From: Patescibacteria group bacterium | Lineage (GTDB): Bacteria > Patescibacteriota > 4484-211 | DNA: 40,613 nucleotides | Assembly: GCA_018824115.1 (NCBI GenBank) | Contig: JAHJGY010000018.1 | Span: 1 to 40,613, forward strand | Direction of reading: 5' to 3' | Shown: positions 31,770-39,304 of the stretch, piece by piece | Layout of the letters: each line of letters opens with the position of its first letter | Position numbering within the stretch: the first letter of the stretch is position 1 | Program-made: the position numbers and the translations under genes | Notes under the pieces: generated by a model | The model's database searches: none | Seen by the model: only the letters and a program-made list of their open reading frames with translations | Told to the model about the DNA's origin: nothing

Positions 31770-32395
31770 GGTAAAACGTTATTTTGTAACGGATATAGCT
31801 CCAATCCCTGCATTTCGTAGGTGCCGAGAACGGTCGATGGGTTGGTTGCCTTATAAGATAAACTGTTGTTATTAGAAGCTGGTCCAAAGATGACAGTGGA
31901 GATTTCATTTGTCCAGAATTCCCCTAGATTTTCGCTCCTGGTTTTTAAGAATTCTTTTAATTGATCTCTATTTGCAGAATGTCTTTCCAGAAGATCACTA
32001 AGCTTTGTGCTCCCGACGGTTACGTTTTGGGTTATTTGTTCTAACTCACTGAAATGCTCTTGGTAGCGTTTTATAACAGTAAATAGTTCTTCACCTGGGG
32101 TGAGTTGGTTTTCTTGGGATATTTCGTGGTAGATTTCTTGGAGCCGTGCATTGCAAAAAGTTAACAGTAATTGAGCGCGGATTTCAGAGTTAGGGGTGGA
32201 AAGGAAGAGCTGAACATTTTCCCAGAGTGTCTTTAAATAATAGAGAGGTGAAGAGGGGACAACGGTTATTTCTAATCCGGCACTGGAGAAGTAGTCGCTA
32301 ATTACACTTGCCTGCGCACTTGCTGGTAAATACACCAAGGTGACGATAATCACAAGGCAGCAGACTAAATGAAAGTGTTTGTTGCGGGATAACAT
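31766..32395 (-). CDS. Exported DUF5667-like protein
   Basis: 209 residues with a signal peptide (basic start, hydrophobic 10-23, cleavage likely after ASAQAS near residue 29). The mature part has the DUF5667 look: a VPSSPLYYLKTLWENVQLFL motif (seen as SSPLYYLKTLWE), then amphipathic helices (EIRAQLLLTFCNARLQEIYHEIS seen as LLTFCNARLQEIYHE). The family is common in CPR bacteria and is of unknown role; it is thought to be extracytoplasmic. It overlaps the epimerase-like gene by 4 nt (ATGA), which is evidence of a two-gene operon. Confidence 0.7.
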   Translation of the reverse strand: MLSRNKHFHLVCCLVIIVTLVYLPASAQASVISDYFSSAGLEITVVPSSPLYYLKTLWENVQLFLSTPNSEIRAQLLLTFCNARLQEIYHEISQENQLTPGEELFTVIKRYQEHFSELEQITQNVTVGSTKLSDLLERHSANRDQLKEFLKTRSENLGEFWTNEISTVIFGPASNNNSLSYKATNPSTVLGTYEMQGLELYPLQNNVLP

Positions 32396-32440
32396 ATGCT
32401 GTAAGTGGCGACTTAATTTTAATCTAGAGACAGGGTAGAG

Positions 32441-32782
32441 TCAAACCGGTTTTGTTATATTTGCTTCTTTCCCGTATTCGGGTGCAGCAAATTTCCCAAT
32501 TGGTTGATCGTTGATAGGTATGTTTAGAGCGAAGGCGAAAGAATTTGCAACCGCGACTCCGATTCTTAAACCAGTAAATGATCCAGGGCCTAAGTTTACA
32601 CTGATGGCTTTTAGGTCAGATAGAGGGATCCCGGTTTTTTTAAGTAATTTATCGATTTTAGGCAGTAATTTTTGAGAAAGTTCTCTTTTAGCAGGAAAAA
32701 TATTTTCGGCCAGACATCGGTTATTTTCGAGTAAGGCGATTCGAGCTTTTTCGTAATTGGCGGTATCAATAAGTAGAGTCAT
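32441..32782 (-). CDS. tsaB: TsaB-like protein, short form
   Basis: Partner in making threonylcarbamoyl-adenosine at position 37 of ANN-decoding tRNAs. The N-terminal ASKHA-type half is clear: MTLLIDTANYEKARIALLE and SVNLGPGSFTGLRIGVAVANSFAFAL (the GPGSFTGLR signature). The protein stops at 113 residues, about half the usual length of about 220, right after the helix that follows the signature, so the second subdomain is absent. The stop is followed by ordinary spacer with no sign of a continued frame. It lies just downstream of tsaE in the same direction, which supports the assignment. Confidence 0.83.
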   Translation of the reverse strand: MTLLIDTANYEKARIALLENNRCLAENIFPAKRELSQKLLPKIDKLLKKTGIPLSDLKAISVNLGPGSFTGLRIGVAVANSFAFALNIPINDQPIGKFAAPEYGKEANITKPV

Positions 32783-32789
32783 TACTTCG

Positions 32790-32870
32790 AATTAAGAATT
32801 ATGAATCATGGTTTTAAAGTCTGGTTTCCTTATTTTCCATAATTCACTATTCGTAATTCATAATTCCATT
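32790..32870. repeat. GAATTA-type inverted repeats between tsaE and tsaB
   Basis: GAATTAAGAATTATGAAT (32792-32809) on one side faces CACTATTCGTAATTCATAATTC on the other, an imperfect inverted set of GAATTAnGAATTAnGAAT units. The tsaE stop codon (TGA, 32858-32860) lies inside the repeat. Confidence 0.55.
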
Positions 32871-33277
32871 CCAGTAATTATTCTCTCGCTTTTCGACTTA
32901 TATTCGAACATTAGATAAATTGTCTCTTGGGGTAACAGGGCTTTCGCCTTCTCCGCCCACTCGATGATAACAATATTTTGAGGGTGGTACCAGATTTCTT
33001 CTAAACCGAGAGTTTTTAATTCTCCGGGGCGGTCAATACGGTATAGATCCACGTGGTAGAGACTAAATTTTGGGCTTTGATATTGGCGGATTAAAACAAA
33101 TGTTGGACTGATCACTCTTTCTTTAATTCCCAGCTCTTTAGCTAGTCCCTGGACAAAGGTGGTTTTACCACTGCCCAGTTCCCCAATTAAACCAATTATT
33201 TCCCCACCTTTAAGTTTTTTGGCAATGTTAGTGCCCAACTTGAATGTTTCCTGTGCGCTGTGACTCAAGTGTTTCAT
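32858..33277 (-). CDS. tsaE: tRNA threonylcarbamoyladenosine ATPase TsaE
   Basis: 139 residues, a P-loop ATPase of the t6A pathway. Walker A is GELGSGKTTF (GLIGELGSGKTT), then FVQGLAKELGIKERVISPTFVL with the family's SPTF, the strand LYHVDLYRID and the acidic WAEKA (usually EWxE or EWAE, here IIEWAEKA). Normal length for the family. Together with the downstream tsaB it gives two of the four t6A proteins; tsaC and tsaD are not in the window. Confidence 0.93.
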   Translation of the reverse strand: MKHLSHSAQETFKLGTNIAKKLKGGEIIGLIGELGSGKTTFVQGLAKELGIKERVISPTFVLIRQYQSPKFSLYHVDLYRIDRPGELKTLGLEEIWYHPQNIVIIEWAEKAKALLPQETIYLMFEYKSKSERIITGMEL

Positions 33278-33568
33278 GAGTGACCTGGCTGAATAATACT
33301 TATTATATCAAGCCTGAATACAAGTGCCCCTGATTCTCCTGGGAGCCGCAAGCATGGTTCTCTTTGCGATCCAACGGTGAAGTGATCAATTCCCATGAGG
33401 CCGACTTTAATCACTGACAAGAGTACTGTCTTCTTTCCTGCAGATTTGCGAACTTTCTAGTAGTACTGAAAAAGGAAAGGGTGTTTTCTGTAAAATAACA
33501 GGCTCGTGTATCATACTTAACGGAGAGAGCCAGGTTAGCTGAAAAAAGGAGAGTGTAATAGGAGATTA
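33278..33568. other. 291-nt intergenic region with foldable segments
   Basis: No gene or known RNA motif recognised. A TATAAT for tsaE on the minus strand lies near 33302-33307. Several pairings are visible on the plus strand: GGGAGCC with GGTTCTC around 33340-33362, AGTGAT with ATCACT around 33375-33408, CTTTCC with GGAAAG around 33433-33478, and GGCTC with GAGCC around 33500-33531. It could be an unannotated non-coding RNA. Confidence 0.35.
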
Positions 33569-34351
33569 TTAGCTTTTTGGGGTCTGCCGATGGAAGGTTT
33601 CTTTAACTGCGGTTAGTGTTGCGCTAAGGGTTTTGTAGGAGCCGTTGAAGAAAACGGCGGCACCGATAGTCATAATCATTAGCCCGGTTACTAGACCCGC
33701 AGACATTCCGGAATTGGTATCGGGTAATTCTTGGGCACCTAAAACCTCACCTTCATTTTCCGGAGTAGGAGTAGGCATTGGTTTATCGGTTGGTGTCGGG
33801 GTGATTTCCGGAGTTAATGTAGGAGTTGGTTCTATTGTTGGTGTAGGCGTAGGTGTAGGTTCAACTGTAGGAGTAGGGGTAGGTTCTGGCGTAGGCGTAG
33901 GTGTAGGTTCAACTGTAGGAGTAGGAGTAGGTTCTGGTGTGGGCGTTGGCGTAGGAGTTGGGGTAGGAGTCGGAGTAGGCTCCGGCGTGGGGGTAGGGGT
34001 AGGTGTAGGGGTCGGTGTTGGTTTACAGCAATAACTACCTCCAAAATTTATTGATTCACTACTGTATCCAACCAAGGTAACTTTAAAAATGTGGCTGGTA
34101 CAGATGTCGATTTCGTAGTTAAGCCAATTTATTTCTCGGATATCTTCAGGCCATACATTTTCAAACTTTTCAATCTCATTGCCATCAACGTAAAAGATAA
34201 GTGTGTAAAAAGTACCCGGTCCGGAAACTTTAGCGCCCCCTGTGTAACAGTCGGCCCAAATCTCCGGGTGACAAGCATAAGTAGGCTTGCTGCCAACAGA
34301 AAGGCAGAATATGATCGTAGTTATTAGAAAAGGAATCAGCTTTTTTTTCAT
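33569..34351 (-). CDS. Exported PT-rich surface protein with sorting-like C-terminus
   Basis: 260 residues. A signal peptide (about 1-26) precedes a small Cys-containing domain (27-109, six Cys), then about 90 residues of Pro-Thr repeats with occasional Glu, Val and Ile (110-198), then [10 protein letters not shown], an LPDTN motif at 209-213, a membrane segment (about 216-236) and a short tail. This is the layout of a sortase substrate, with LPDTN in place of LPxTG. The PT stretch would be a rigid wall-spanning stalk, prone to repeat-number change. The next gene upstream is a sortase. A TATATA-like -10 lies close to the ATG. Confidence 0.75.
   Translation of the reverse strand: MKKKLIPFLITTIIFCLSVGSKPTYACHPEIWADCYTGGAKVSGPGTFYTLIFYVDGNEIEKFENVWPEDIREINWLNYEIDICTSHIFKVTLVGYSSESINFGGSYCCKPTPTPTPTPTPTPEPTPTPTPTPTPTPTPEPTPTPTVEPTPTPTPEPTPTPTVEPTPTPTPTIEPTPTLTPEITPTPTDKPMPTPTPENEGEVLGAQELPDTNSGMSAGLVTGLMIMTIGAAVFFNGSYKTLSATLTAVKETFHRQTPKS
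33760..34022 (-). repeat. Pro-Thr codon repeat
   Basis: Imperfect tandem repeats (mostly 6- and 12-nt units, written CCTACNCC on the minus strand) encode the PT stalk of the surface protein. Two longer near-copies occur around 33840-33925. The region is liable to slippage. Confidence 0.8.
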
Positions 34352-34454
34352 TGTTATATAGCGATAAACTTTAGGGCAGCAACAGAACGGGATTAAACTT
34401 ATAGCGAGATTATATCACCGCTACCCCGATATGTCAATAGGAGATATACAGCGG

Positions 34455-35282
34455 CTATCTTGACATTGTTTTATCGGACACACAAGTTTTTTTCTCAAGT
34501 TTAATAAACACTGTTTTTACGACGTAGCGTTGTTTCGAGAGAGATCCGTCACAAGTGATGAGGGTTAGTTGGGGTTTGTCAGTGGGATAGAATACATTGA
34601 CTTCCTTGGGGTCAACTTGGGTCAGTTTCTCAGTTACCTGATATGTGAAGCGGAAGTTTTTAGTGAATAGGATGATCTCGTCACCGTAAGAGAGTTTTTT
34701 GATACTGGCAAATGCTTGCGGGCGATCATGCCCAAACAATCCGGTATTTCCGTATATGGCGTTAGGTAAACTTGTGCCTTGAGCATAATTCGCTACATAA
34801 TCATGAACTTCCCAAGTTCCGTCTTTTAGAGGTACCAACTTGATGTCTAAGTCTAAGTCTATTTTGGCTATAGTTAGTTTTTCTGGTTCTTCATTAGGCT
34901 CGGGATTATTAGTATCGCAAGGATAGGTGATGGTAGGTGTTGGTTGACCTGCGCTGGGGTTAATGGGTTCTTCTTCTCTGACTGTAGGCGCAGGAGTGCT
35001 CAGAATATCGATATTAAACCAGTCCCGAAGTGGAATTAAAGCAGAGGAAAAGTAGATTACTTGTACGGTTCCCAGGATGAAGAGGAAAATCCAGAGTGTT
35101 AATATGGTTAAGGATCTAAAATTGTCCCACGCAAAAGAGGTTCGGAAGGAATCAAATAGATTCCGCATTGCGGAAGGCAAGGTTGATACTAATCGATTGA
35201 AAGCGATCAGCTTGTTCGGTAATAACGAGCTAGTACTTTTTTCATTATTTGCTTTTATATTAGGGGTTAACAAGATATTCAT
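34455..35282 (-). CDS. Sortase, class D/E-like
   Basis: 275 residues: a cytoplasmic N-terminus of about 58 residues, one membrane segment (about 59-80), a Pro/Glu-rich linker, then a sortase domain from about 135. Catalytic residues are visible: His185 (LFGHDRPQAF), Cys244 (TLITCDG) and Arg252 (KQRYVV). Sortases cut substrate proteins at an LPxTG-like motif and join them to the envelope. The adjacent PT-rich protein (LPDTN) and the 66-residue protein at 35915 (LPATS) are the likely clients. TATAAT ends exactly 6 nt before the ATG, implying a leaderless mRNA. Confidence 0.92.
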   Translation of the reverse strand: MNILLTPNIKANNEKSTSSLLPNKLIAFNRLVSTLPSAMRNLFDSFRTSFAWDNFRSLTILTLWIFLFILGTVQVIYFSSALIPLRDWFNIDILSTPAPTVREEEPINPSAGQPTPTITYPCDTNNPEPNEEPEKLTIAKIDLDLDIKLVPLKDGTWEVHDYVANYAQGTSLPNAIYGNTGLFGHDRPQAFASIKKLSYGDEIILFTKNFRFTYQVTEKLTQVDPKEVNVFYPTDKPQLTLITCDGSLSKQRYVVKTVFIKLEKKTCVSDKTMSR

Positions 35283-35288
35283 ACGTAT

Positions 35289-35317
35289 ATTATATCAGAC
35301 GCTAGGGGATATTTCAG
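35289..35317 (-). promoter_or_regulatory. Promoter of sortase gene, leaderless
   Basis: On the minus strand CTGAAA (35317-35312), 17 nt, TATAAT (35294-35289), 6 nt, ATG. Confidence 0.6.
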
Positions 35318-35377
35318 CTCATGCTAATTGACGGTCGACAGAACTATGTGTAGACTGAAGTAACTGAGAATCGGGAT

Positions 35378-35755
35378 ATGACGAAAGAACAACAACTCCC
35401 AGCTTTAGAGGATGAATTTAGTCGTGAATTAACGAATTCCATGGTGGAGAAGTTTTTGCGGCGGGTGGTTGGTTGGGTAGGGTCGTGGTTTTTCCTTTTT
35501 CTTAATGTTATTTGGTTTTTTATTTGGATCATTTGTGGACGGTATTATGACTTATTAACTTTTTGGGTTTCTTTAGAAGCGATTATCTTAGCGATATTGA
35601 TTTTAATCAATGGGAATAGAGGTTTAGAGAGCGATCGTAACCGCGCGATTAAGGATTACAAGATTGATTTGAGTACGGCCAGGAAATTAAAAAATATTGA
35701 GAAAGAGATTAAGGAGTTGAGGAGTTATATTCAGAACCGCTTTCCCGTAACTTAG
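35378..35755 (+). CDS. DUF1003 family membrane protein
   Basis: 125 residues. The DUF1003 pattern is present: a cytoplasmic start, VGSWFFLFLNVIWFFIWII (first segment), YYDLLTFWVSLEAIILAILILINGNR (second segment, seen as SLEAIILAILILINGNR), then SDRNRAIKDYKIDLSTARKLKNIEKEI, a basic/acidic helix that in the family reads QNRQ..KDR..A..DY..N. Role unknown. The only plus-strand gene in this part, facing away from the sortase, with GAGAAT 6 nt before its ATG. Confidence 0.75.
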   Translation: MTKEQQLPALEDEFSRELTNSMVEKFLRRVVGWVGSWFFLFLNVIWFFIWIICGRYYDLLTFWVSLEAIILAILILINGNRGLESDRNRAIKDYKIDLSTARKLKNIEKEIKELRSYIQNRFPVT

Positions 35756-35914
35756 ATTTAGCGCAAGCAACTCATCGTTCGCTGGGCAAAAAATCACTCA
35801 TACCACAATTTTAAACACCCGAATATAAAGACAAAGCCTACCGTGATAGGAGAAACGATTTTACGAGCTGAGCGGGCAGTTATATTTTTGGTGATTATTA
35901 GATTCCAGCGAATC

Positions 35915-36115
35915 TTATTGGGCCAACATCTTCCTGCGATTGATTAGGTAACGCGAGAGGGTTGAAATAGCTATAACTATTGATATTGAGCTTATGACGA
36001 CAAACCCTGCAATAATAAGTTTGTTGGCGTGATTTAGAATTAAATAAGCAGAAGCACTGGTTGCTGGTAATACGGTTGCAGTTCCTAGAACTTCGCTTTT
36101 TCCATAATCTGGCAT
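35915..36115 (-). CDS. Small LPxT-type membrane protein, putative sortase substrate
   Basis: 66 residues. After SEVLGTATV comes LPATS (16-20), then about 12 residues, a membrane segment (about 33-52) and a basic tail (RYLINRRK). The order VLG - LPxT - hydrophobic segment - basic tail mirrors the end of the PT-rich surface protein ([11 protein letters not shown]). It has no N-terminal signal peptide, which is odd for a sortase client. AGGAGG lies 9 nt before the ATG at 36115. A second overlapping frame on the same strand (35898-36125) looks less protein-like. Confidence 0.6.
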   Translation of the reverse strand: MPDYGKSEVLGTATVLPATSASAYLILNHANKLIIAGFVVISSISIVIAISTLSRYLINRRKMLAQ

Positions 36116-36135
36116 TATTGTTCACCTCCTCAATG

Positions 36136-36172
36136 AGCGCCAGAAAAACCTGTCAAGGTTTTCTGTTGCGCG
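36136..36172 (-). promoter_or_regulatory. Leader hairpin upstream of the LPxT protein
   Basis: CAGAAAAACCT-GTCA-AGGTTTTCTG with one bulged base, flanked by GCGC on both sides, forms a long hairpin just upstream of the SD of the 66-residue gene. The stem contains TTGACA on the minus strand, but no matching -10 is seen. Confidence 0.45.
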
Positions 36173-36247
36173 AATTAGTCCGCCGCAGCTTGAAGAGCGG
36201 AGGCGGGCTCGATGACCCCGATGTCCATCGGGGCAATTAGTCCGCCG
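36173..36247. repeat. Direct-repeat cassette AATTAGTCCGCCG with hairpin
   Basis: AATTAGTCCGCCG occurs at 36173-36185 and 36235-36247. Between them lie a CCGCC...GGCGG pairing and a perfect CCCCGATG-TC-CATCGGGG hairpin (36216-36233). It is much more G+C-rich than its surroundings. Confidence 0.7.
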
Positions 36248-36315
36248 ATGGATGGGCTCAATAAGACATTTATTTTTACTTTAAGAGTATCTTCTCGGGG
36301 CAGTTGAGCAAAAGT

Positions 36316-37464
36316 CTATCTTGTACACCAAGTGTCTGTGTAACCTAGGCTCCCGAATAATTTAAGGCCTAGAGCGTTAATTATACCATAGCTTGGTAAG
36401 CGACGTGCAAGTTTTGGGGAGATAGTCCTGTAGAGATAGAAAAAATAGGAGCCGAGTAGGATAAGCGTAAGGATGTTGCTGTAGACGAATTTTGGAATAA
36501 GAGTGAAGTAGATGAACCAATCTTTTAGATCGGCCTGCTGGTAATGGATCATCGCTATAGTATTGTAGATTATAGATGTTATGAGTTGGATGCCCGTGAC
36601 AATGTAGATAGTGGCTACATATTGGGGAGGGCTGGGGTTGGCGCGCATAAAGAGGGAGAGTAAGATTAGGCCTAATGTGCCAATGAACAGCAGATGGCCA
36701 ATAACGTCCTGGATTACTGATGGGGGATAATGGAGGAAGTTTCTAAGTACAATTAACCCGTTGTAGGTCCAGCGGATTCGCTGTTTACGTAAGGAAGATA
36801 GATTATCCGGGACTTTGGTCCAGCTCGTTGCTCGAGGAATTATTCTTACCAGCCAGCCCAATTCCTTGATGCGGGCGGTTATCGCGTAATCCTCGATAAG
36901 AATACTCTCATTAAACCCTCCAGCCTGTTCTAGTGCTTGGTAACGGAATGCGGTAAGCATGCCTGGCATTACCATAGGTCCCTGGAAGACCTCATTATCG
37001 GCTAATTTTGTGATATTAAAGCCATGATATTCTAGGCTTTGTAATCTGGTTAGTAGATTTCTGTTTTTATTCCTAATTTTAACGAGAGAGCAAACAGCGC
37101 CGAGTTGGTTATTTCCGTAGAGAGCTTTAGTAAGGATGGTAATGGTGTCTTTCTCAATGAGGACGTCGTCGTCAAAGGTAAGTATAATGTCCGGACGAAT
37201 GTTTTTTTGCTTTACGAACTCGAGGCCAAAATTTAAAGCCCCTGACTTATGTCTATTTTGCGTGGTGTGAATTACCTCTAGTCCAGGGAGGTATCTGGTA
37301 AGATTCATAATTTCAGTAAGTACGCGTTGGTGTTTTGCCGGAGTACAGTCGTCGACAACAATGATTTGAACCTCTGGATTCCAGAGATTCAGTGCACCCA
37401 CTAATTTGAGTGTTGTTGAAGAGGGTTTGTAAGTTGGGATAATGGCAACGACTTTCGTTTGCAT
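36316..37464 (-). CDS. Processive family 2 glycosyltransferase, membrane
   Basis: 382 residues. The GT2 catalytic domain has VVDDC (37-40), TFDDDV (97-101, the DxD), ED at 191-192 and QRIRW (228-232, the QxxRW of processive synthases such as PgaC, NodC and HasA). Three or four C-terminal hydrophobic segments (about 255-275, 285-310, 320-345) would form the translocation path. It probably polymerises a hexosamine-type exopolysaccharide at the membrane. No polysaccharide deacetylase or PgaB-like gene is nearby. TATAAT on the minus strand lies 11 nt before the ATG. Confidence 0.88.
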   Translation of the reverse strand: MQTKVVAIIPTYKPSSTTLKLVGALNLWNPEVQIIVVDDCTPAKHQRVLTEIMNLTRYLPGLEVIHTTQNRHKSGALNFGLEFVKQKNIRPDIILTFDDDVLIEKDTITILTKALYGNNQLGAVCSLVKIRNKNRNLLTRLQSLEYHGFNITKLADNEVFQGPMVMPGMLTAFRYQALEQAGGFNESILIEDYAITARIKELGWLVRIIPRATSWTKVPDNLSSLRKQRIRWTYNGLIVLRNFLHYPPSVIQDVIGHLLFIGTLGLILLSLFMRANPSPPQYVATIYIVTGIQLITSIIYNTIAMIHYQQADLKDWFIYFTLIPKFVYSNILTLILLGSYFFYLYRTISPKLARRLPSYGIINALGLKLFGSLGYTDTWCTR

Positions 37465-37548
37465 GGGCAGCTTGCATTATACCACACGCTAGAGGATACT
37501 TGACGTGGAGCGTGAGAGCAAACAAAGCAGGTTTATAGGATTAATGTA

Positions 37549-38184
37549 TTAGAGTCGGAGAAATGACTTTAAGAAGGTTTCTTCCTCACCGATGGTAGTT
37601 GTTTCTCCGTGCCCGGGGTAAACAGTTGTTTCTCCTGGCAGGGCTAATATCCTCTTTAGAGAATGTTGGAGTTGTTCAAAATTGCCATAAGAGAAGTCTG
37701 TTCTGCCGATGCCCTTTTTAAAGAGCGTGTCTCCGGAGAGGAGGATTTTGTATTTTTTGCTGTACAGGCATACGCCGCCAGGCGTGTGTCCGGGCGTGTG
37801 AATAACCTGGAGTTTTACTATTCCAAAGGAGATAAACTGTCCCTCGGTCAGAAATTGGTCTACCTGAGGCGCCGGTACTGCTGTTTGGACTTTTGTCCAG
37901 TAATCAGCGCTTTGGGCGGCGTTTTTTAAGATAGCCTGGTCGGCTTTATGCAGATATAGGGGAATATTTAGTGTAAGCTTGAGATCGGTGATGCCAAGAA
38001 CGTGGTCGAAATGGCCGTGCGTGGCGATGATCGCCCGGGGGATGCATTGGTTTTGCTGGAGTTTGGCAATAAGAAAATCGGCGTCGTCACCGGGGTCAAT
38101 AATGGCTGTTCGATGGGTCTGTTCGCAGATGACAAAATAACAATTAGCTTGGAGCTGTCCAACGGGAAAGGTGAGGATTTTCAT
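37549..38184 (-). CDS. MBL-fold hydrolase, glyoxalase II-like
   Basis: 211 residues of the metallo-beta-lactamase superfamily. Metal ligands: THGHFDH (56-61 region), the His in IHTPGHTPGG, the Asp in LLSGDTLF and the His in YPGHGETT. It fits the small YcbL-like hydroxyacylglutathione hydrolase group, which hydrolyses thioesters. No signal peptide. It lies 23 nt downstream of the unknown acidic protein gene with no promoter in between, so the two are probably co-transcribed. Confidence 0.9.
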   Translation of the reverse strand: MKILTFPVGQLQANCYFVICEQTHRTAIIDPGDDADFLIAKLQQNQCIPRAIIATHGHFDHVLGITDLKLTLNIPLYLHKADQAILKNAAQSADYWTKVQTAVPAPQVDQFLTEGQFISFGIVKLQVIHTPGHTPGGVCLYSKKYKILLSGDTLFKKGIGRTDFSYGNFEQLQHSLKRILALPGETTVYPGHGETTTIGEEETFLKSFLRL

Positions 38185-38207
38185 TTACGTCTTGGCGGTT
38201 TTCGAGG

Positions 38208-39242
38208 TTAATGTTCGGATTTGCGGCGCTTTTTTTCTTTTAAGCGTTTTTCTTCCGAGTCAGTAAGTCTCCCGCCATGCCGCTCCTCGCGCATGAGGAA
38301 TGTATCATAATCTTCCAGAGCACTGGCTACTGCCTCTTCGGCTTTTTCCAGTAATTCGGCCGATGCGGGATCTTCGGCTAGAAGTGCTTTTTGTGCTGAC
38401 GTTACTGCGGACTGTAACCCAGCTTGGAAGCTAATTCTAGGAATTCCGGAAATAGCATCATTTAAGCGGCTTAGTCGCTCCCAGGGCCTTAGCTGTCCTT
38501 GTATTCGGTCAGATTCGGCACGCAGGGCGGTAAAGTCTTCAACGGGAATTCTTTCTTGGTCCAGAGTGTCTACTAGGTTTTGGTCTAGGCTGGCAAGCAT
38601 TTCCGAAAAGATAAGCTGGGCTTCTGGAGGTAATTGGGCGATTCTTTCCCGGAGATTTGTTAATGTATCTGCCAAGCCTTGAGCCTGGCGTTCAGCTACT
38701 TCCACGTTATCGGTAAGTCTTTTCCCCTCCTCCTGATTTGCCACTTCTGTTTCTGCCACTGTTTCTTCTTGCGGAGCTGGAACAATTTCCTCTGCCGGGG
38801 TAGCAACCTCGGCCGCAGATTTGGGTGTAAGGTGCGTCTCTTGGATTGCCTTTACTATTAGCCCGTCTTGTACCAATATTTCCGGCCGAAAGTTGTCCGG
38901 CCGTCCTTCTACAACGGCCAGGGGGACAGGTTTACCGTCTTCATCATGTGTGTAGACTAATACTGCCTGCACAGGCTTGCCATTTGTTTCCGGGTCTTTG
39001 ACTGGTTCTCGCCGGTACACGGCCTCCATTGATACTTGCGAGCGTTTGTCTTCTGTACCGAGAACGCCTCGGCCATCGTAAAAATTACCCTCGTGGTCGA
39101 GTAGTGTTACCGGGGTAACTCGGATGACTCCGTCCCCAAGTAACCGCTGGATTCTCGTCTCGTCGGTTTCTACGGGCGCGGTTGTCTCTGAAGGAACTCC
39201 TGCTTCCACTCCCGCTCTTTGTTGTGATCCTGTCATAACCAT
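38208..39242 (-). CDS. Hypothetical acidic protein with helical C-terminal half
   Basis: I do not recognise this protein. 344 residues. Residues about 25-140 are strand-like (VIRVTPVTLLDHEGNFYDGRG; KPVQAVLVYTHDEDGKPVPLAVVEG), 145-185 are a Pro/Glu-rich linker, and 185-320 are long helices (ERIAQLPPEAQLIFSEMLASL; AVTSAQKALLAEDPASAELLEKAEEAVASAL, seen in parts). The end is very basic (KRLKEKKRRKSEH). No membrane segment. G+C is higher than in its neighbours. Two in-frame ATGs (39242 and 39236) follow a TATTAT box. It may be a structural or scaffold protein, but that is only inference. Confidence 0.6.
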   Translation of the reverse strand: MVMTGSQQRAGVEAGVPSETTAPVETDETRIQRLLGDGVIRVTPVTLLDHEGNFYDGRGVLGTEDKRSQVSMEAVYRREPVKDPETNGKPVQAVLVYTHDEDGKPVPLAVVEGRPDNFRPEILVQDGLIVKAIQETHLTPKSAAEVATPAEEIVPAPQEETVAETEVANQEEGKRLTDNVEVAERQAQGLADTLTNLRERIAQLPPEAQLIFSEMLASLDQNLVDTLDQERIPVEDFTALRAESDRIQGQLRPWERLSRLNDAISGIPRISFQAGLQSAVTSAQKALLAEDPASAELLEKAEEAVASALEDYDTFLMREERHGGRLTDSEEKRLKEKKRRKSEH

Positions 39243-39304
39243 ATCAATAATACTCTACAGTTGTACGCTAGAGGTGTCAAGGAGATATTCCGGGTAGGCG
39301 GGTT

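Noticed and set aside
33278-33568. Known structured RNA (tmRNA, RNase P RNA, SRP RNA)
   Set aside because: The diagnostic conserved strings of these RNAs were not found on either strand; kept only as an unassigned structured interval.
33645-34034. Long plus-strand frame made of Gly-Val repeats
   Set aside because: It is the antisense shadow of the Pro-Thr repeat in the exported surface protein on the minus strand; no start signal and no real composition.
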